Shown here: one piece after another, positions 63,050 to 64,000 of the stretch
Layout of the letters: each line of letters starts with the position of its first letter
How positions within the stretch are numbered: position 1 is the stretch's first letter
Origin: Candidatus Competibacteraceae bacterium
Lineage (GTDB): Bacteria; Pseudomonadota; Gammaproteobacteria; Competibacterales; Competibacteraceae
NCBI GenBank assembly: GCA_016712625.1
Contig: JADJQQ010000003.1
Coordinates: 1 to 64,000, forward strand
Reading direction: 5' to 3'
Length of the DNA stretch: 64,000 nucleotides
Translations under genes and position numbers: made by a program
The notes under the pieces: model-generated
Database searches by the model: none
Seen by the model: the letters and a program-made list of their open reading frames with translations, nothing else
Told to the model about the DNA's origin: nothing

Positions 63050-64000
63050 TGACGACTCTGGAATTGCTCTCGTTCCTCAAAGAACGGGGCGTCGAAGTAT
63101 GGGCCGACACCGGCGCGTTGCGGTTCTCCGCGCCCAAGGGTGCGATGACCGCCGAACTGAAGCAGCAATTGACGGACAGGAAGGCGGAACTCCTGGCGTT
63201 CCTCGGCAAACTGCGCTCGGAACAGGCGGCCGCCGACGCGATTCCTCGGGTGGAGGGTGAAGCCGAGCCGGCGCTCTCGTTCGCGCAGCAGCGGCTATGG
63301 CTGCTGGAGCAATTCGGCACCGGGGAGCCGGCCTACAACGTCGGTATCCGCATCGAATGGCGCGGCCCGATCCACCTCGACAACCTCAGAAAGAGTTTCG
63401 TCGAGATCGTGCGCCGACACGCGGTGTTGCGCACCGCTTATCCGGATCGCAAGGGCCGACCCTACTTGCGCGTCGCCGAAGATTTCACCCTGCCGTTCGA
63501 GGTCGTCGATCTCTCCGGCCCGAGCGAGCAGGACCAAGCTCTGCAAGTCGGAGAAAAAGTGCTTGAAGCCGGGCGCTACCCGTTTCGGTTGAAAGAGGAT
63601 CTGCCGATCCGGATCACCGTGTTGCGGACCGGCGAACGGGCGGCCACCCTCGTTCTGGTGATTCATCACATCGCCTGCGACGCCTGGTCGATGGGGCTTC
63701 TGGTCGGCGAGATGGCCCGCCTGTACGCGGCATTCCAGCGCCAGGAGCGGGCCTCGCTGCCGGCCCTCTCCATCCGATACAGTGATTTCGCCCGCTGGCA
63801 GCGGGGTCAGCTACAGGGCGATTACCTCGCCGAACAACTCGCCTACTGGAAATCGCAACTGAAGGACCCGCCGCCGCCTCTTCAGTTGCCGGTGGATCAT
63901 CCCCGTCCCGGCGTTCAGACGTTCCGGGGGGCTCGGGAACCGTTCGATCTGGGCCGCGAGCTTTCCGCATCGCTGGACGAGTTTTGTCGCGCTCGGCAAA
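63046..64000 (+). CDS. NRPS, N-terminal part (TubC docking domain + condensation), runs off the window
   Basis: Starts at ATG 63046 inside the ATGA overlap with the previous gene, and is open to the right edge. Residues 1-55 (MMTTLELLSFLKERGVEVWA, LRFSAPKGAMTAELKQQLTD, RKAELLAFL) are a TubC-type N-terminal docking domain, which receives the C-terminal tail of the upstream NRPS. From about residue 70 a condensation domain begins (LSFAQQRLWLLEQFGTGEPA, RRHAVLRTAYPDRKGRPYLR) with the active site VIHHIACDAWSMGLL. This confirms that the cluster continues to the right and that this protein follows the cysteine module. Confidence 0.92.
   Translation, partial: MMTTLELLSFLKERGVEVWADTGALRFSAPKGAMTAELKQQLTDRKAELLAFLGKLRSEQAAADAIPRVEGEAEPALSFAQQRLWLLEQFGTGEPAYNVGIRIEWRGPIHLDNLRKSFVEIVRRHAVLRTAYPDRKGRPYLRVAEDFTLPFEVVDLSGPSEQDQALQVGEKVLEAGRYPFRLKEDLPIRITVLRTGERAATLVLVIHHIACDAWSMGLLVGEMARLYAAFQRQERASLPALSIRYSDFARWQRGQLQGDYLAEQLAYWKSQLKDPPPPLQLPVDHPRPGVQTFRGAREPFDLGRELSASLDEFCRARQ

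Noticed and set aside
1..64000. CRISPR arrays, rRNA or tRNA genes
   Set aside because: I saw no regularly spaced repeats and no cloverleaf or rRNA-like sequence on either strand by eye.

Overview
The window looks like part of a GC-rich proteobacterial genome, most likely gammaproteobacterial. The clues are the FabI / acetate kinase / MaoC-PTA / DUF3141 polyhydroxyalkanoate-type gene set, the Pst and Na/Pi phosphate genes with a Pho-box-like site, TacAT and RelBE-type toxin-antitoxin pairs, Tn3-family debris and Gram-negative outer-membrane export genes. I cannot name the genus from sequence alone. Several short stretches (about 1-660, 5930-7800 and especially 26660-27590) are much richer in A+T than the rest.

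Layout. (1) 1-15 kb is an accessory mosaic. It holds small unknown genes, a 1.7-kb Tn3-like non-autonomous element carrying a decayed divergent FrmR-type repressor and cation-diffusion-facilitator pair, a TacA/TacT module, IS6 and IS5 fragments, a frameshifted SPFH protein, an unknown gene pair with an Lrp-like ligand domain, a 796-bp internally deleted Tn3 derivative with perfect 38-bp ends, a truncated tyrosine recombinase, secreted coiled-coil and TPR proteins, a DUF457 membrane hydrolase, a RelB/YafQ-type module, two truncated Tn3 transposases in opposite orientation, and phnE/phnA phosphonate gene remnants. (2) 15-21 kb encodes fabI, ackA (one frameshift), a MaoC-phosphotransacetylase fusion and a DUF3141 PhaC-like protein, all on the minus strand. 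(3) 21-26.5 kb is a phosphate region: pstS-like and Na/Pi cotransporter genes on minus, a Pho-box-like site, then a secreted glycerophosphodiester phosphodiesterase and a broken CorA/ZntB gene on plus. (4) 26.5-27.6 kb is an A+T-rich gene-free stretch.

(5) From 27.6 kb to the right edge, every gene is on the plus strand and tightly packed, often with overlapping start and stop codons. This is a hybrid polyketide / non-ribosomal peptide cluster that runs out of the window. Its order is: PKS (KS-AT-DH-KR-ACP); stand-alone methyltransferase; KS-AT-ACP-C protein ending in a partial FkbH-like region; free ACP; 2-oxoacid-dehydrogenase-type E1-alpha, E1-beta and E2; FkbH-like/GNAT-ACP-thioester reductase fusion; type II thioesterase; an export block (LolA-like protein, LolD-like ATPase, two FtsX-type permeases, outer-membrane barrel protein); MFS transporter; FAD desaturase/isomerase with an extra C-terminal domain; NRPS (C-A-PCP-Cy-A-PCP, the second A reading as cysteine-specific); and the start of another NRPS with a TubC-type docking domain. 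My reading is that this makes and exports a thiazoline-containing ketide-peptide with an unusual acyl unit supplied through the E1/E2/ACP/FkbH genes. The domains are read from sequence; the product and the unit are inferred.

Many genes in the first 26.5 kb carry single-base frameshifts, several in homopolymer runs, whereas the 36-kb cluster shows none. Some of the 'pseudogenes' may therefore be sequencing or assembly errors.
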